Of a stretch of DNA of 64,000 bases, positions 1 to 11,692 are shown piece after piece. The first letter of the stretch is position 1; every line of letters begins with the position of its first letter. The DNA is taken from contig CM027378.1 of the NCBI GenBank assembly GCA_015680905.1, positions 38,537,001 to 38,601,000 of the forward strand, read 5' to 3'. This DNA is from Coptis chinensis. Lineage: Eukaryota; Streptophyta; Magnoliopsida; Ranunculales; Ranunculaceae. The translations under genes and the position numbers were made by a program. The notes under the pieces were generated by a model. That model did no database searches. It was not told where the DNA came from and saw only the letters and a list, made by a program, of their open reading frames with translations.

Positions 1-828
1 CAATTTTAAGTTCCAACTACTAGTCGGGCTACACAAAAGGTTTGTCCTAATTAGATCACCAGTTTCCTTACAGATTTCTGGTTACCATTTTCGATTAGTA
101 CTCATGAAGCTCAGGCCATTTCCCATCAAAGAAAGTCCCTCGCTCTCTTCATTTGCTAATGGCCTGGATTCTTCATGTTTTCATCAATCATTTTCTTTGC
201 TAAAGTTTTTCTTCACATTACACTTGTGCGCAACTCACTACTAAACTTCTCCTCCCTTGAGAGTCTCACGTCTGCTACAGCAATCAAAAGGGCACCTAGA
301 CTATGAGCATACACGTCTAGCCAAGGGAGCTTTATGTCGAATAAGATCAGACTCGCACCAAACTTGTCCTCAGTCATAAAAAAAGCACATTCACCTTAAA
401 CTGCATATAGCATGCAGCCTTATGCACAGGGTCGTCTAAGGTCAACAGAGATGTTTCAAAGCATCACAACCTATAAAACATGACTAAGAAACTAATTATT
501 CACAAAACCTACTCACATTAAACAAGTCAAGAGTCACAACCTACTTAACAAAGCATACACAATCTTTCCTAGTAGAACAAAATTTACACTGCACCTAAAA
601 TCAGCATGGTATTCACACAAAACAGGAAAACATATAGATCCAAACATATGACTCAACCATTAATCATCTTAAAAAACATCAGCACTACTGGTCTTCAACA
701 AAACAAAATGGATCTAGTCTTCAAAACCCATACAACTAGGGAGTCAAAATACTGAAACACAATAATATCTTTCTAAAACAATAACAACCAAAGTAAAAAA
801 AAAGTAGTGAATCTCCTTGATTGAACAT
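1..828. other. Unassigned DNA downstream of RPL29
   Basis: No convincing coding region, RNA gene or repeat is seen here. The right end must hold the 3'UTR and poly(A) signals of the minus-strand RPL29 gene that stops at 829. The rest is AT-rich DNA without long reading frames. Confidence 0.5.
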
Positions 829-1111
829 TTACTCTTCCTCGGTCCCAGTTTCAGCTGACTTGTTGTTATGCTTCCTTGCATACCTCTGGTTCCTCAAAAA
901 CTTTGGGTCCATCTTTAAATTCACAAACAAAAAACATATATTAAACATTTACATCAAAAGAAAATATATAGTAAAATGAGATAGGGGCAAAAAAAAAAAT
1001 GATGGTTACCCCTTTGGTGGAAGCGTTTCTGTGCTTCCTTGGCTTCTTGATACCATTCTTGTGAGCCTTATGAGACTGGTTATGAGCTGTGTGATTCTTT
1101 GACTTTGCCAT
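829..1111 (-). CDS. RPL29: 60S ribosomal protein L29 (eL29), two coding exons
   Basis: Cytosolic large-subunit ribosomal protein eL29. Coding exon 1 runs 1111 to 1010 (34 codons, starting [13 protein letters not shown]). A GT-AG intron occupies 1009-913, with donor GGG|GTAACC and acceptor AAAG|ATGGAC. Exon 2 runs 912 to 829 (27 codons plus TAA) and begins [19 protein letters not shown]. The joined product is 61 residues, the usual plant eL29 length, and is very basic apart from an acidic tail ending EEE. The family core ([33 protein letters not shown]) is intact, with no stop or frameshift. The start is the first ATG after a likely 5'UTR intron. It is the only host gene recognised in the window, lies about 3 kb from the TE block, and is probably functional. 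Confidence 0.96.
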
Positions 1112-1115
1112 TTCT

Positions 1116-1198
1116 CTATAAAAAAAAAAAGATCGGATTCAACTTATAAAGATTGTTAAAGATTAGCCAAATAACGAATGAGGAAGAATTTTGTTTAC
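1116..1198 (-). other. Probable 5'UTR intron of RPL29
   Basis: On the minus strand a consensus donor TTCAG|GTAAAC sits at 1199/1198. A T-rich tract ending ATAG (1117-1116) lies just before the ATG at 1111, so the acceptor would be 5-7 nt from the start codon. A leader intron next to the start is common in plant ribosomal protein genes. The acceptor could instead be the AG two bases further on. The intron call is inference from splice-site strings only. Confidence 0.65.
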
Positions 1199-1282
1199 CT
1201 GAATTGTGGTAAGGAGGAATGAGTTTTCAGCCGCTGTCTCGTTTTTGTGAATGAAGTCAATAAGAGATGTTTTCTAACTTTG

Positions 1283-1360
1283 AAACCCTAGTGAGAACCT
1301 GAGCAAATTACCGACTTGTCCTCCAGTGTTATCAAGCCCATTAGGCTAGTTTGTGGGCCT
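1283..1360 (-). promoter_or_regulatory. RPL29 promoter: telo-box and site II motifs
   Basis: A telo-box (AAACCCTAG on +, CTAGGGTTT on the gene strand) lies at 1283-1291. Two site II-type TGGGCY elements lie at 1335-1340 (as AGCCCA) and 1354-1359 (TGGGCC). A telo-box beside site II elements is the established signature of plant ribosomal protein promoters, where site II is bound by TCP factors. Spacing to the leader exon (about 1199-1260) fits a core promoter here. Confidence 0.75.
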
Positions 1361-4059
1361 CACTCGGTTCGCTATGAGTGTTCTCAATTGGGTAAGTGGT
1401 ATTCGAATTTTCTTGGGCTTATACTGACTCAACTACAGTAGTGTTCTTGATGATGTCATAATTACTCCAATATAAATAATTTTTTTATATATGAAAAATT
1501 AGTAAAAGTGTTTTTTTTTTTCAATTCAATATTTATTTGATTTATCTCTATTCTAATATATATTAAACATATTTATATTTATGGGTGCTTTGAAACTGCT
1601 CCAGAACACAGAGTTTCCCAACTTAGACGCTCTCACGGTCCCGTTTCTGCTCCCGCTGCATTATCTGGTGACTAAGATGCCTTGTGTATTCAAATTTGAA
1701 GGAGCAAATGAAAAAAAACATCCTTCCAAATTTCCAATGCTGCTACTATATGGGCCTCTACTAGATGTATTGTTATGCAATGGGCGTGAGTGTAGAGAGA
1801 GAGAGGTTGGGTATTGTGAATAAGAAGTATAGAAAGGGTGAGGAGGGGTATAAAGACAAACACCAACGAAGTGAAATTTAGTGTGATTTTTGAACCCGAC
1901 CCAAGAGTTCGCTACGCTCACAGATTATTACCATCCTGGAAAAGGTCTCCAAACTTATCAATAGTTTTGAAGGAATTGATACAAATTTCTAGTTAAGTTT
2001 GAGAACAAGGTTCAAACGTATAAGCAACGTAATTGGTCAAGGTTCTATCCATAGTCTTTTAAATTGTGTGAAACCTAAAATTGAGCACCAATGTGTCATT
2101 GATAACAAAAATCATAAATTTAGTTTGCTTTTTGAATTACAAAACATATGTCACTAAACTTGCATTGATTGATCGAAAATTGTTGCCATCAAGTTTGTAT
2201 ACGTACATGCTACTCAAACTACCAACTGGGGGCTATACCATTACATCACCTGAGCAAGGAAATGGATATTAGTTTCCTAGTTGGGGCTAAAACAGTTGTG
2301 ACACCCATGCGTGTTTATGTGCATACTAAATACAACTATGATTTGAGCACACTGCCTCAAATATTAAAAATGTTTTCTACTAATTCATTCCTTTTTTAGT
2401 AGTTGGTCAATTTATAACTGGTCAATAGTTCATTGGAGCTTGAACAGGCACTGTCGTTACTCCAAGTCAATTTCAGGAGGAATAACAAGCTCTTATAATG
2501 AGGACGCAAATAAAAACTCAAAATCTTAATGACGCTTTGAGTTTTTTTCGAAGACAATAACTATATGTTTTTAATAGCAACGACCTATGGTTTTCTTAGA
2601 AAGGAGAAACTCCATAGTTGGTTCTTACATTCGGCACAACATGGACCACTTTCGGAAAAATATTTGAACAGATTCATTCTGAGCTGAATCGATCACATAA
2701 CTGGCATTTTCAATGATTAATATTGGCATTTGACATTGGACATTTTTAGTGCCACCTTGTAGGTCATCCACATATTGACCCCCTCCCCAATATGCAAGTG
2801 TTCCGACTAAAACTATCGACCTTGATTATACTACTAATTTCTATATCTACAGCTCGACCTAATGCAGATCGATTACACTCCGAGTTGGCGCTTGCTACAG
2901 CGATCAGCACAAGTACAAGCCAGTTATAATTTGAGCTCAATGCTCTATTTTTCTCTAAATTCTCATTGATTTGCACTAATTCTTTTTTGGAACTAGCTCG
3001 ATCTAGTGCAGGTCAATCAAGCCTCAAAACTGGGGCTAGCTACATTAACACCCACAATGGGTACCATACTAACGTATTGATACCTTACTCAGGATCAATA
3101 TCTTCAAATTATGAACTCCAAACCACTAGCTAGCTATTGTCAACTGCACATGTTCAATTCAGTTACTACCAGTAGTTTGTATTTACCCTTTGGTGCTAGT
3201 TCACATTTTTGCAGGTCAATTAAACTCCAAAAACCGAGGCTTCATATCAACCAACCAATTTAATTTGGCATATACAAATCAAATGCAAACATAGTAACGC
3301 CCCCAAAAGTCTAACTATCAACCATAGTAACGCCCCTAAAAGGCTAGCTATCAACTAATCAACTTGATACCCTGCTAAGGATCAAGTTCAATTAAACTAT
3401 AATCACGCCAATTCAAGACTAACTATCAACTGCGATCTCCAAAATTACGATCTCCAAATTGAGATCTTCAAGTGACAACAGACACCACTTAGATGAATTC
3501 AATATCTTATGGTTGCCTTTCGTGGTTGTTTAGCATGCTTCGTCTTATATAGGCATGCCAAACCATGGAATGGTTGGCAATTGGAGACCTTTTAATTCAA
3601 ATTTTTTTTTCCCTTCTGTGAGCGATTTTTAGTTGTTTCGAGTTTTGTCTTACAATCTAGTTGGAATGACTTTAACGAGGGCTAACTAGAGAGTAGGAGA
3701 GGAGAGACTAGATTATCTAGAAATAAAGCTAGTCATCTTCACTAGATTCGCTTTCTTGCAAAACAAGGAGGTGCACAATTTAGGGAGGCCAAACCATATG
3801 ATGAGTTCTCAATTAGAGTCGCTTAATTTCAAACATTTTTTTTCATTCTATTGGGAGAATCACTTTTCATTATAGTAATGATTCTTAGTAGTTTTCTATT
3901 TTTCTGTCATTGTTTTAAGTAATTTAGGAACAAAAACCCAAAAAGGCAAAAAGAAAAACCCTTCTCTCACTCTTTCATAAAAGTTATTGTTTTTCCTGTG
4001 CTTATAATAGAGTTTCTCGATACAACACTAGTCATGTATTTTTCAAAACACGGGCAATG
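1361..4059. other. Unassigned intergenic DNA
   Basis: No gene with recognisable homology is seen. Short reading frames (for example 1581-1823 and 2764-2976) have no family signature. Around 3050-3370 there are weak short repeats: a 'catagtaacgcccc-aaaag' phrase occurs twice at about 3295-3345, and 'gatacc-t-ctcaggatcaa' phrases recur near 3078 and 3364. This may be old degraded repeat DNA. Confidence 0.4.
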
Positions 4060-4505
4060 GATTCCACATAGACCAACCCTTAGAAGTACGCAATCTCCAT
4101 TCTTCTAAGGGCGGTTTGAGAATCAGTTATGTGTTACTAAGGGTCGCCCATATCACCATGATATTCATATGAGGCATCTTACGTCTTGCACAGTAAATCC
4201 CCAAACACACATAACTGAAACCACAGTCTGACTGGATTGGTTCAATAAAGAGCCGATACGAAAGTTGTCTAAGATCATCTGTTATGGTTTGTTTTCAAAC
4301 ATAGCTTTAGAAATCATAACTTTTGTACGAGTTATCTTTTTAATATCTCTACATAGTTTTCAAAACTTAAGGATATATATAAAAATTTAAAATCTTACGT
4401 CCCAGAGTAACCAAAATGATACTGGATAAACGTATGATTTTATTCTCTTGTAGAAACCCTCTATATGGTTAGAGATACATTTAGATTGAGAAAAACAATT
4501 TATTG

Positions 4506-4549
<44 letters not shown>

Positions 4550-4557
4550 CACACACA
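4506..4557. repeat. Poly(A) run plus (AC)n microsatellite
   Basis: A run of 30 A residues (4506-4535) is followed directly by about eleven AC units. It is absent from the inverted paralogue around 48.4-48.6 kb, so it arose or expanded after the two copies diverged. Read depth or polymerase slippage could affect its length. Confidence 0.9.
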
Positions 4558-6227
4558 TACACACATTTTATATGTGTATGTATAGATAGTTGTTTACATA
4601 CTTTACATATCACACTGTTTATTTCTTAACCTGTTAGCATTATATTAGTATTATGTTAGTAGTATGAATGCATGTTTAGAATTTTGTTTATGCGGAATTT
4701 GGTATATGAGTAGAAGGTAATACAAATACATCATGCCAAAAAATTTCGTATTTCTGTATTATATATGTTTTTCAAATATAAATATAAAAACCCAAAAATT
4801 TCATAGTAGAATAATTACGTAGCTTACTATTTAGATAAACCATGTATTTCTTGTTCTATATCCAACAACAAACCATGTATTTCTTGTTCTATATCCAGCA
4901 ACACGCGCTCCAAATTTGTTTAAAGGTGGTATATTTTTATCACGAAGAACAGAGTACTGGTGTACAGCCGTTTTTGTTCATGTTCCTATGGTAATTTCTT
5001 TTCTTACCTCTTCATACTTTGAGGATAAAGCATATTTTTATTTGGGGGTGGTATAGTAACATTTTGCAAAAACTAAGCATTTCTTATATTAGATATATTA
5101 GTATATTTCTTTCTTTCTTAAAATAGCCTAGAAGAGAATTTCTTATATTAGGTATATTAGTATATTAGGATACTAGGCATTTCTTATAGTAACACTTGCT
5201 TGATCACCACACCATATCCTAGAAGAGAATTTAGGCCTTTTTTGGATCGATATAGCCAAATAAAAGTTAAAAACCCAAAAAGATAGTTTTTTTTTCCCCT
5301 TTAGTTACCCCTTTTTTAGCCTTCAAAAATTTCTAAAAGCCTTTTTGTTCTTCACCATCAATCCCTAACCCATTACTACACACAATATATAAAAAGCTTA
5401 CGTAACTGACGAGTTGAAAATTAGATGAACGGTAAAAAGAGAAGAGAAGACCTTGTACAAAAATAGAACAGTTAGTTGCTTTGAAAAGAAAAGAAAAGAA
5501 AAGAAAAGATTCAAAAATCGAAATCTCCCAAAAGTTCAAAATCAAATGGAGTCAATTTTAAAAAAAAAAAAAAAACACAAAGTTAGAACTCCTAAAAATC
5601 AAAATCATATGGAGTCACAAAGCCAAAGGGCTAAAGAATGAATCACAAATTCGGAAGCAAAGAACAAAACGAGATTCTTCTCTAGTTACAAATATCCTGA
5701 AGACCCAATTTCTCAACTTATCAGAGTTTGTTTTCCCTTCCTTTTTATTTCAAAACCACTACCTTAGCCCCCGTAACTCCTAATAAAAGACCTCTAGCTT
5801 AACTAGGAATAGGATGGTGTGATAGTTTGTGGATATTGTGATCAATCGACCACGGTTTCTTTGGACGTCATTCGTGTATGTAAGGAATATAAGTGCCCTC
5901 TGCACTTGAGAAAATAAAACTTGAGTGAATCTATCCGAGAGTTGTGATTACAACACATTTCTGTGAGAACCCACCTTAAGAATGCTATCCAAAAGTTTCG
6001 GAAATGACTCTGCTTTTGCATTTCACTGCTCATGTTTTGCACGTTTATTTTGAGATGATTAAATTACTGTGTATATGTTATTCTAAGTTCAAAGGAGCTT
6101 TTCCTTATTCCCCCGCTAATGAGATGTATAAACCTCTGAGAATAAAGAAGGAAACAAGACCTTTGTACTAGATAGAAGAAGTTTGTGAGTACTTTCTATG
6201 GAAAACTCTCATGAGGCTTAAGCTCAT

Positions 6228-6248
6228 CCACTAGGGAATTCCTAGTGG
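6228..6248. repeat. Conserved palindrome in retroelement 3' region (E0p)
   Basis: Inverted repeat with arms CCACTAGG and CCTAGTGG around a central GAATT core. Equivalent palindromes lie at 11827-11847 (E1), 46319-46339 (E0m) and 51948-51968 (E2), about 110-160 nt upstream of each element's PPT. The neighbouring 'gagtgcgattgcattgacca' stretch is also conserved between families. Confidence 0.8.
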
Positions 6249-6373
6249 TTTAAGGCCTTGTTTCATATGATCAATGCAATCGCACTCTGCGAAACAAGAC
6301 TAGTATAATAAATCACACATTTGTGATCTTAGTTTTTTCTCTCTCATCTTTGCTTGAGGACAAGCAAAATGCT

Positions 6374-6386
6374 ATTTGGGGATAGT
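6374..6386 (+). other. Polypurine tract of E0p
   Basis: ATTTGGGGATAGT lies directly upstream of the LTR start TGATCAG. It is preceded by GAGGACAAGCAAAATG, the usual context before the 3' LTR in plant Athila/Tat elements. It would prime plus-strand DNA synthesis. Confidence 0.75.
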
Positions 6387-7303
6387 TGATCAGTCCTCAA
6401 ATGTGCGTTTAATTACCTTTACAATGCTTCAATTATGCCCTTCTTATGTTTAATGAACAAACAACTTATAGCTTTTGCTACCTTTTGCAAGATACAAGCC
6501 ATTTAGGGCGTATATTCATAATACGTGCATTTTAGCATAAAAAAGGATTGCTATCGACGCTGCTTGGGAAAATTCTAGCTTAGGAGAAAAAATGCTGAAA
6601 AGTCAATGTCAAAGTCAACGGTCAATAGTTAGGGACTCAAAACCAAAAGATAGAAGATCATGTCCTTAACCCACAAGACCAAAGATTATGTTAACAACTT
6701 AAAAGTTGGCATCATTAGCAGGCTTGTTCAAGAAGATACCAAAATCCTAATGAGGTGTCTTATTTCTAAAGGATGAGGGCAAAGTTGTAATAGGTAAATG
6801 GTGAAGTATATAAACCAAAGTGAGAAGAGAGAGAATTTTACCCTAGAATTAATCTTTGGTCATTAGGAGTAGTTTAAATGTTTTAAATATATAGTTTAAT
6901 TGTTATTTACTTTGTTTTCCATTTTCATTACTTAAAGCTTGAAGCTTGTTTGAATATTATTGCTTTTCTTCCATTCAAGTTGTGTTATCTTGATTTTCAT
7001 AACAATATAGTTTTTCAAAACATCTCTTATTTCATTCATTCACCCAACATAAGTTGGTTATACTCATTTGAATCAATCAAATGAGTATAACTTGCTAATC
7101 AAGTTATCTTGTTCATATCATGTTCTTCATACTTTTCATTATCAAACAACTCTTATTTCAATGTTTTCAACATCAAAACAACAATAGCTAGTTCTAAACT
7201 TCATTATTCATCAAAAACAAACCCAAAAACAATAGAGGAATCAAGAAAAATGTGGGGTTTTCTCCATCACCATTCTTCCCACTTAGATTTAAGATGAACA
7301 ACA
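6387..7303 (+). mobile_element. LTR of E0p (plus orientation)
   Basis: Begins TGATCAG straight after a PPT and ends in ...AAGATGAACAACA. The start and end resemble the reverse complement of the E0m LTR (8733-9296 plus 45910-46176), which ends ...AAGATGAACCACATCA. Length is about 917 bp. A GTCAA cluster lies at 6602-6631. The right boundary is set by comparison only and could move by a few bases. No TSD was found. Confidence 0.65.
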
Positions 7304-7332
7304 AAAACCCCAACTCAAACCATGATTTACTA

Positions 7333-8013
7333 ATGCCAGGTATCAACGTAGTGAACCATCAAATCAACGAACTCTCTTAGTGACTTGCTCAGAGTGCTGT
7401 TAAATGCGACGCCACTCAGATCGTCCAAAAGATGCAAAAGACGTATCGGGCTTCCCCGTTCACAGTTGAGGTACTCAGTAAACCCTCTCCTCAAGCCTTC
7501 ATCCAGCCTAGGCTTGCGATGTACAACGACATCACGTGTCCAGGCCAACACATAGCTCGATACATCCAAATCCTCACACTCTATAGTGCTCAGGAGTGGG
7601 ACCATCTACAATGCCGATTGTTCCCCGCCAGTCTCAAAGATGGCGCATTGGAATGGTTCTATACACTATAACCAAATTCGATAGAAAGGTTCGAAAAGCT
7701 TACTGACCAGTTCGTTGGATAGTACGTTCACAACTGACGCAAGAAGGTCGACCTCAATTCACTATTCTAACTGTCTCAGAAAAGTGACGAATCAATCCGC
7801 TCCTTTTTAGGATGATTCAAGACAGAGTTGTTGTCCATGGAGAGCGGCCTCAACGAGTCTTTTGCCACCTTAACCTTCACCAATGCTATTTAGAAACACA
7901 CCTAGTTGTCCAGGTTGCTAATGAAAGAGCGTCCTGAGAAACTGGAAGACTTGTACACTCATGTGGACAAGTATATCAAGCTGTAGGAGGGGCTGGAGCG
8001 TAAAGTAGACTAG
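7333..8013 (+). pseudogene. Ty3/gypsy gag pseudogene with many stops
   Basis: Retrotransposon gag (capsid) domain in one continuous frame. Recognisable elements are SPFTVEVL, a PRLAMYND segment, FPASLKDGALEWFY, then SIERFEKLTDQFVG and SDESIRSFLG, matching the Tat/Ogre-type 'SPFT...' gag family. The frame is broken by a TAG-TGA pair at 7378-7383 and by nine more stops, at 7669, 7720, 7735, 7768, 7813, 7891, 7903, 7984 and 8011. No frameshift separates the nine. All are compatible with C-to-T change of CAA, CAG or CGA codons (or G-to-A of TGG). It sits between the E0p LTR and an inverted LTR fragment, and no primer-binding site is recognised between the LTR and the gag start. It is non-functional. 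Confidence 0.85.
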
Positions 8014-8035
8014 TTTGGAGTATATCAAAGATTTT

Positions 8036-8698
8036 GATGTGGTTCATCCTATATTGTTTAGAGTTTGAATGTTGAGAGTTGAAGAAAGAAAATTAGACTC
8101 TTAGTTTAGGACTTGTTTAGTTTTTAGTTATGAAGAACTTTGAAAACTTAAGTTGTTTTGAAGATTTAAATGACATAAACTATGAAAGAAAGGATTGAAA
8201 TGAAGATTGAAACAAAGAATAACAAAAAGAAGATTGATTGATTGAATAACAAGAAAAATAACAAGATTGAAATAAAGAACAATAAAGTAAATAACTTGAA
8301 TGAAAAAACGACTAGAAATTAAATCCTACATGACACTAGATTAAGTCTAGGTGCATTTCTCTCTCCCTAACTTTTAGTTTATATACCCCTACTTTATATT
8401 TTTTTATTGATTTGCCATTCTTCATTACATTTAAGACACCTCACACTTTAGTTTATGCTTTTGCTTTTTGATTTCTTCTTGATCAAGATAGGTTTTGGAG
8501 AATGTCATATTTAGTGATAAAGACCTCTATCTCTGGTCTTCTAAGTTGAGGGCTTTGACCTTTGACTTTGACTTTTTCAGAACTTTTTTATAGTAGTTTC
8601 TGATCTTCATAATAAGTGTGATTAAAGCTCCTTTTGGTGCTAAGTCGTAGCTTTTATGATAAGTGGTATAAATTTCTCTATAACCTAAAAAAGGTGAA
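8036..8698 (-). mobile_element. Partial duplicate of the E0m LTR
   Basis: Tandem partial copy of the LTR segment that follows at 8733. Both start TGATGTGGTTCATC and share the 'gtttagagtttgaatg' and 'gaaattaaatcctac' stretches in the same order. The duplication also includes about 35 bp outside the LTR (8002-8035 versus 8699-8732), so it looks like unequal exchange rather than a second insertion. It ends after 'ggtataaatttctctataacc', equivalent to about 46070 in the full copy. Confidence 0.7.
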
Positions 8699-8732
8699 GT
8701 ACACTAGTTTAGAGTATCTCAAAGTTTGTTTT

Positions 8733-9296
8733 TGATGTGGTTCATCTTAGATTGTTTAGAGTTTGAATGATGAGAGTTTGAAAGAAAAAGGTAGATTCTT
8801 AGTTTAGAGCTTGTTTAGTTTTTAGTTTATGAATGAAAAATATTGAAAGTTAAGTTGATGAAGATTGAAATAACTCAAAATATTGAAAGAAAGTGATTGA
8901 AATGATAGATTTAAACAAGAACAACAAAAGAAAGTAGATTGATTGATTGAAATAGAGAAAAATAACAAGATTGAAATGAAAAGAAATGAAGAACAATAAA
9001 GTAAAAATGACTTGAAAAATAAAAGACTAGAAATTAAATCCTACACGACACTAGATTAAGTCTAGGTGCATTCTCTACTCCTACAAACCAAATAGTTTGG
9101 ACCCTAAATGCAATGGATGCTTTCTCTCTCCTTCACTTTTAGTTTATATACCCCTACTTTAGGCTTTTTACTGATTTGTCCTTCTCCATTACAATTGAGA
9201 CACCTCACACTTCACTTTTTGTTTTTGCTTTTACTTTTTGATTTCTTCTTCATCAAGATAGGTTTTGGAGAATGCCATATTTTGAGATATGGACCT
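8733..9296 (-). mobile_element. E0m LTR, left part (split by E1)
   Basis: LTR of the minus-strand element E0m, 3' portion. It is interrupted at 9296 by E1 and resumes at 45910. The uninterrupted equivalent is visible in the partial duplicate at 8500-8560 (GACCTCTATCTCTGG), which confirms the split. A spacer-like 50-bp insertion near 9070-9120 distinguishes it from the duplicate. Confidence 0.75.
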
Positions 9297-11692
9297 TGAT
9301 AATTACAAGTTTATGTAAACTAACTATCTATGCGTAAACACAAATAATCAATCAACTAAATAAGTGCTTAGATTAATATTCATACTCTCAAATAATAATG
9401 AAGTAATATAAAGAGTACGGATTCGTTCCACTCCTAAACTACCAATAAATAAAAGAAATTCAACTAATTTAAATCACAAAGAAACAATGGTGAGAGTAAT
9501 ATTATGTTGAGAGATTTCTATTCTATGATTATACTATGGATCAAATAAATCTAAATTAACTAAACTAATAAAAATATGGTTTTGATGGAAGAGAAAATTA
9601 TAGAAAGAGTAATCAATCCACCTAATGATTAGTTTCAAACAAAAATAGAATTATCTATTGAAAAGAGATCATCTTTAGGTTTTCACACAATGATCCAACC
9701 TAAAGCCTCAAACTTTATCATCCCTAGCAACAACCTACATCTCTATAGTCATTATTACTAGCATGTATGATTATTACAACAAAGTCTCTCGACTTAATTA
9801 TAACAATTCCTAGTTTAATTTACTATATGCTTATTTTGGAAGTCATACAATAAACTAAACTCATAGAAATACATACACAATTCAATAATTCTATTAAGCA
9901 ATATATTCCTCATTAGGCTTCATAATCACTCCCTCTAATGGGGGATTAACCTAATATCATTGAATTAATTAAACTAAAATAATGAAAGGAAGACATAATG
10001 TAAAGAAAAAGTAATTGAATTGAATAAACTAAAGTTTTTATTAAATAGTTCTAATGGAGGCTACAAACTAAACTAATTAACTAAACTTAAACTAAAAGGG
10101 AGAGAGAGATATTAATTAATTAACTAAGAGGTGAGTGAGAGAGAGTTTAAGGTTTTTATTCTCTTATATAATGATATAAAATCGTGCATGGGTTTTTAGG
10201 CTAGGTTATGGACCCATAAATCAACTCCATAACCCAATTGGTTGAATCCAAGACTTCTAATTCTAGTCGTGTTACTGTAGTATGTGTTTTCACTAACGTA
10301 TACTTCTCTGATCGAGTTAAGGCCTAGACTATTGGAAAGAGCTTTCTGAGCCGGTCATTTTGATATAAAATGGGCCCAAATCGAAGGCCTGAGTCTAAAG
10401 ATATGGCCTTTTGAAGTTTTATTGACTTTTCTTCAGCTCTCTAATCCGGTTTGACTTTCACTTAACCGTTTTGACTTGGGCTTTTTAAAGGCTTTTTCTC
10501 TATTAAACTTGGTCTTTCTTCATGAACTTCTCTAGCAATCACTTTAGCTCATTTTAGCGCCTAATTAGTAACGAATTGACATTTATTCAACTCTGAAGCT
10601 TGAAATACTAAAAAATACGTAATTAGTGATAAACCTATATTATTAATACCATGATTGGCCAAGGCTCTGTTTGGCAGTACCTACATACCCTGCATAATGA
10701 TGCACATATTCAGTAGTTGTGCAACCAAGACAACAGTAGTGTAGAAATTATTTCTTTAGCTTGCTCAGTGTTTGGTTGTGGTTGGATTGTGTAAAACATT
10801 AGACAATTATTTAGAAGGAAAAATGAAAATGGACAAATTAAAAAGAATATATGAAATAACGTCAAAGTCCACTGAAATCGCTATAACAAAATCTACCATC
10901 AACTTCATCAAGCAAATATGGATGCTTCAAATTACAGAGAACCTAAAAAAAAAAAAAAAAAAGTAAACAACATGTTTTAAATTGGTACTCAATTTCCGAC
11001 TGATTTATTTATTCAACTAATCCTCAAACCCAAACCCAAAGTCCATCTAAACATTATAAATAACAAATTCTTGAAGTGTTGGTATTTCTTTCCCTGAAAT
11101 AGAGTTGATTCATATATGCAGTGAAACTCTTCTTCAAATCAAAACCCCAAATGATTAATCCCCAATTCTACCCAAATAATTAAATGTGTTATTCTTCTTT
11201 GAAATTCGAATGATTGGTTCTCTATAAAATGGTTGAAGAGAGGAAAAGATTTTAATAGAGGTTGTGAGGCTTGATTGGGTAAAAGAGTCACCAGGAACAT
11301 ATGAAGAGATGAGGTTGGGTTCTTGGATAGGGGAGTTTACTTGGAAGTAGAGACTGGAGAGAACACCGAATGGGCGAGGAAGAAGAAGAAGAATGTACAA
11401 TATTTCCTTTTTTTTTTTCTTTTCTAATTTACTCTTTTTTTATTGAGATGTCCCGTGGTTTCACAATGTTGTATAACCGCATCCTAACTTTACCCATAGA
11501 TACTGTTATACCCACTTTCCTGGTTTCGCCACACATAAGTTATATACACTATACACAAAACAGACGGACCAAACCAAAAATAGCCCACCAGGCCTCTTAT
11601 ACACTCTACAAGTCAGCTAATCTAGGGTACCAAACAGAGCCTAAATAGAAATACTATTAAAGGGTTTAAACTACAGTTTTGGGCTCTTATCA
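9297..11692 (-). mobile_element. E1 3' LTR (contains a MITE)
   Basis: Minus orientation: begins TGATAAGAGCCCAAAACTG at 11692 and ends ...CTTGTAATTATCA at 9297. It aligns along its length with the 5' LTR at 44504-45909 once the MITE at 10663-11641 and its 3-bp duplication are removed (about 1.41 kb each). A TATA-like TATATAAG lies at 10163-10170, about 0.55 kb into the LTR. The same box is at 45361-45368 in the other LTR. TTGACTTT clusters lie at 10430-10480. Confidence 0.85.
10663..11641. mobile_element. PIF/Harbinger-like MITE or small non-autonomous DNA transposon
   Basis: Terminal inverted repeats: GGCTCTGTTTGGCAGTACC at the left and the complement of GGCTCTGTTTGGTACC at the right. Flanks are CAA (10660-10662) and TAA (11642-11644), a 3-bp TWA-type TSD with one change. 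The empty site is preserved in the E1 5' LTR near 45851-45862 (ATTGGCTAAATAG). The 979-bp body has a poly(A) run near 10947-10963 and no transposase. A minus-strand open frame at 11155-11400 (81 codons) and a plus-strand one at 10772-10966 have no recognised family; captured host sequence is possible but not shown. Confidence 0.82.

Larger units (their letters stand above)
4060..6386 (+). mobile_element. E0p: 3' internal region of a Tat-like Ty3/gypsy element
   Basis: Non-coding 3' internal part of a plus-strand LTR retrotransposon ending in a polypurine tract next to the LTR at 6387. The segment is repeated in inverted orientation at 46177-48770 and 63914-64000 (for example 4060-4150 is the reverse complement of the last 87 bases of the window). 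It carries a PPT-like module at 5040-5051, an AAAAG purine run near 5484-5510, a short direct duplication at 4838-4904, and the conserved palindrome at 6228-6248. No pol frame is visible. The left limit of the element is unknown; 4060 is only as far as the inverted partner can be followed. Confidence 0.75.

Noticed and set aside
1581..1823. 80-codon plus-strand frame starting MGALKLLQNTEF
   Set aside because: No family signature, overlaps an equally long antisense frame, and no splice or promoter context was found.
5484..5510. AAAAG repeats as a polypurine tract
   Set aside because: Not adjacent to an LTR boundary; the equivalent tract is a simple repeat in all related elements.
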